In this document: piece after piece, positions 62,247 through 64,000 of the stretch
How the letters are laid out: each line of letters begins with the position of its first letter
Position numbering within the stretch: position 1 is the first letter of the stretch
Position numbers and translations under genes: made by a program
Assembly (NCBI GenBank): GCA_947449835.1
Contig: CANFSZ010000007.1
Location: 1 to 64,000 of the forward strand
DNA length: 64,000 nt
Source: Opitutia bacterium
GTDB lineage: Bacteria > Verrucomicrobiota > Verrucomicrobiia > Opitutales > Opitutaceae
Reading direction: 5' to 3'
Notes under the pieces: generated by a model
Told to the model about the DNA's origin: nothing
Databases searched by the model: none
The model's input: the letters and a program-made list of their open reading frames with translations, nothing else

Positions 62247-63402
62247 CCACCGGCGCCGCGTATTCAGCGAGCACCGCCGCATCGGTCTCCGCCAGACGCG
62301 CGCTCGCGAGCGCCGGCTCACCGCCCAATTTTCTCACCGCCCACACCGCGTGCGCCCGCACCAACGGCGACTCATGCGCCGCCAATCGCACCAACGACTC
62401 CAGCAAACTCACGTCACCCGAATTACCCGCCACGATACATGCGTTGCGCAACAATCCCGCCAGCTTCACGCGCTTGATCGGCGTCTTACGAAAGACTTCC
62501 GCAAACCGCGCCGGCGTCAGCGCCAACACGTCGCGCACCGTCAACCCCGCTAGCTCGCGCCGCGCCACGAGCAACACCGAGCGCCCTGCCTGCGCGAACC
62601 GGTTCCACGGACACACTTCCAAACACACATCGCACCCGTAAATGCGGTTACCGATCCCCGCCCGCAGTTCGCGCGGGATGATCCCTTTGTTTTCAATCGT
62701 CTGATACGAAACACACCGCCGCGCATCCACCACGCCCGGCGCCGCGAACGCCTGCGTCGGGCACGCTTCGAGGCAGCGCGTGCATTTGCCGCACAACAAC
62801 CCGGTGTCAGCAAAATCAGTCGCCTGCTGCCGCACGGGCGCGTCGGGCAGAAATTCCTGCCGCGTCAAAATCGTCGCCAAAAACAACCAGTTCCCGTGCC
62901 GCCGCGAGATCAACATCGCGTTTTTACCGATGAAACCGAGTCCCGCCTTCGCCGCCCAACCGCGCTCGAGCACCGGACCCGTGTCCACGTACGCGCGATA
63001 ATCTTCCCGCGTCGCGCCGTACATTTCCTTGAGCACGTTTCCCGCCGCGTTGAGCCCGACTTTAATCGTGTCGTGATAATCTTCGTGCAACGCGTACCGC
63101 GCCCACGTCGCGCGTGGCTCGCCCGTTGCGCCCGGCACCGTCGCTCCGGCCGCGTCACTCGCGTAATTTACGCCGAGCATGATCACCGCACGCGCCTCGC
63201 TCAAAACCAGCGTAGGCTGCAGGCGCTTCTCCGCCGTGCGCTCCATCCAGTGCATATCCGCGTGCTGTCCGGCGGCGATCCATGCGTTCAACCGCTCGCC
63301 GCCCAGCTCGGCCAAGGTCGCAAAACGCACTTCATCGAAACCAAGCGCAACGAGTCGCCCGCGCAAAATCTCCTGCTTTGTCCGCGCCGCCGTCGCGTCC
63401 AT
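62236..63402 (-). CDS. queG: Epoxyqueuosine reductase QueG
   Basis: This 388-residue cobalamin- and iron-sulfur-dependent enzyme catalyses the last step of queuosine synthesis in tRNA. Visible are the YVDTGPVLER segment with the catalytic aspartate (Asp140), two ferredoxin-type cysteine clusters (CGKCTRCLEACP and CDVCLEVCP) and a C-terminal HEAT-like helical repeat (LVRAHAVWAVRKLGG). The start at 63402 (ATG) is preferred because the open frame beyond it overlaps aroK. It lies five bases after the aroK stop codon, so both are probably cotranscribed. Confidence 0.95.
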   Translation of the reverse strand: MDATAARTKQEILRGRLVALGFDEVRFATLAELGGERLNAWIAAGQHADMHWMERTAEKRLQPTLVLSEARAVIMLGVNYASDAAGATVPGATGEPRATWARYALHEDYHDTIKVGLNAAGNVLKEMYGATREDYRAYVDTGPVLERGWAAKAGLGFIGKNAMLISRRHGNWLFLATILTRQEFLPDAPVRQQATDFADTGLLCGKCTRCLEACPTQAFAAPGVVDARRCVSYQTIENKGIIPRELRAGIGNRIYGCDVCLEVCPWNRFAQAGRSVLLVARRELAGLTVRDVLALTPARFAEVFRKTPIKRVKLAGLLRNACIVAGNSGDVSLLESLVRLAAHESPLVRAHAVWAVRKLGGEPALASARLAETDAAVLAEYAAPVATL

Positions 63403-63407
63403 CGCGT

Positions 63408-63962
63408 TCACAGCGCTGCGCCCGCCGCGCGCGCAAATTCCACCGAATCCCGCCGCCATGTGCGCACCACGTGCGCGATGATGTCGTTCATCGGTCGACC
63501 ATCCGTCAAAATCACGCTGCCTGCGCTCCGGTAAATCGGATCGCGCTCGGCAAATAATTTCCGGATCCGCGCCTCCGGATCCTCCACGTTGAGCAGCGGG
63601 CGATTAGTTTGCCGCGAAGTCCGCGCCAAGATCGTTTCCACCGACGCGTGCAAACAAATCACGACCCCGCGCGCCTGCACGCGCGCCAACATCCCCGGTT
63701 GCACCACCAACCCGCCGCCGCACGCGACCACCGCCCGAATCGCCGGATGTCCGTCTTCGATAAACGCTCGCTCCATCCCGCGAAACGCCGGTTCCCCGAG
63801 CTCCGCGAAAATCGTCGGTATCGTTTTTCCTTGGACGCGCTCGATCTCGTGGTCGCTGTCGACGCACGCGAAACCGAGCCGCTGCGCCAGAGCGCGGCCC
63901 ACGGTGCTTTTGCCCGTGCCCATGAAACCCACCAGATAAAGATTAACGTCGTCGGCTTTCAT
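63408..63962 (-). CDS. aroK: Shikimate kinase AroK
   Basis: This 184-residue enzyme phosphorylates shikimate in the pathway to chorismate. It has the P-loop GFMGTGKST (12-20), VDSDHEIE (Asp35, Asp37), FRGMER (Arg61), CGGGLV (81-86) and the lid RPLL (121-124). All key residues are present and the length is standard. It precedes queG by 5 bases in the same direction. Confidence 0.96.
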   Translation of the reverse strand: MKADDVNLYLVGFMGTGKSTVGRALAQRLGFACVDSDHEIERVQGKTIPTIFAELGEPAFRGMERAFIEDGHPAIRAVVACGGGLVVQPGMLARVQARGVVICLHASVETILARTSRQTNRPLLNVEDPEARIRKLFAERDPIYRSAGSVILTDGRPMNDIIAHVVRTWRRDSVEFARAAGAAL

Positions 63963-64000
63963 CGCGTCTGCGCGCGAGGCAAGCGCCCGCCCCGCCCGCT

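Noticed and set aside
1-64000. Insertion sequences, integrases, tRNA-linked attachment sites and CRISPR arrays
   Set aside because: I looked for transposase or integrase motifs, tRNA-like folds and spaced direct repeats and found none. The glycan locus may be acquired, but there is no direct mark of transfer.

Overview
The window is gene-dense, GC-rich bacterial chromosome. It reads as a Verrucomicrobiota member, most likely Opitutaceae-like. That placement is inferred from the style of the two TonB-dependent receptors, the secreted DUF362 and DUF3299-like proteins, the long glycan locus and generally poor Shine-Dalgarno sequences; no rRNA is present to confirm it. I see no tRNA, rRNA, CRISPR array, insertion sequence or prophage. 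No gap between genes exceeds about 255 bases.

Layout. 1-3.3 kb: the 3' end of a TonB-dependent receptor, then an NCS2 nucleobase permease. 3.4-9.1 kb: a glycan block with a YfhO-like membrane glycosyltransferase, a GT2 enzyme, an SDR sugar-nucleotide enzyme and a methyltransferase. 9.2-14.8 kb: core genes (secreted DUF362 protein, dnaG, rpoD, a small lipoprotein, tatA). 14.9-18.1 kb: a methyltransferase and an ABC-type permease/adaptor pair without an ATPase. 18.2-20.1 kb: a second SDR/GT2 pair. 20.3-23.6 kb: an Oar-like TonB-dependent receptor. 23.7-28.5 kb: a TMTC-like TPR membrane protein, diverging from a DUF3299-like protein coupled to an alkaline phosphatase.

28.6-31.5 kb is a three-gene dTDP-rhamnose unit bounded by two terminators. 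It has rmlA and rmlB, but its third enzyme resembles the plant bifunctional epimerase/reductase (NRS/ER) rather than separate RmlC and RmlD. 31.5-52.1 kb is a large surface-glycan locus with GT2 and GT4 transferases, SDR enzymes, methyltransferases, a flippase-like protein and seven large polytopic proteins. Six of those seven fall into two paralogous families (called A and B here) that are interleaved, and the B proteins share a C-terminal beta-rich module with a neighbouring membrane protein.

53.2-62.2 kb combines lipid and glycosyltransferase genes: a serine-palmitoyltransferase-like AOS enzyme, two GT4 enzymes, an MGDG-synthase-like GT28, a FabF-like ketosynthase, an ACP-dehydratase fusion, another GT4 and a hot-dog thioesterase. 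A specialised glycolipid or sphingolipid-like product is a reasonable inference. The window ends with queG and aroK.

How the genes may work together: rmlAB plus the NRS/ER-like protein supply dTDP-rhamnose. SDR enzymes and methyltransferases would diversify sugars. GtrB/DPM-like GT2 enzymes would charge polyprenyl phosphate, and the GT-C-like proteins would transfer these sugars on the outer face of the inner membrane. GT2 and GT4 enzymes would build the chain in the cytoplasm. Apart from the well-known families, these assignments rest on motifs read by eye.
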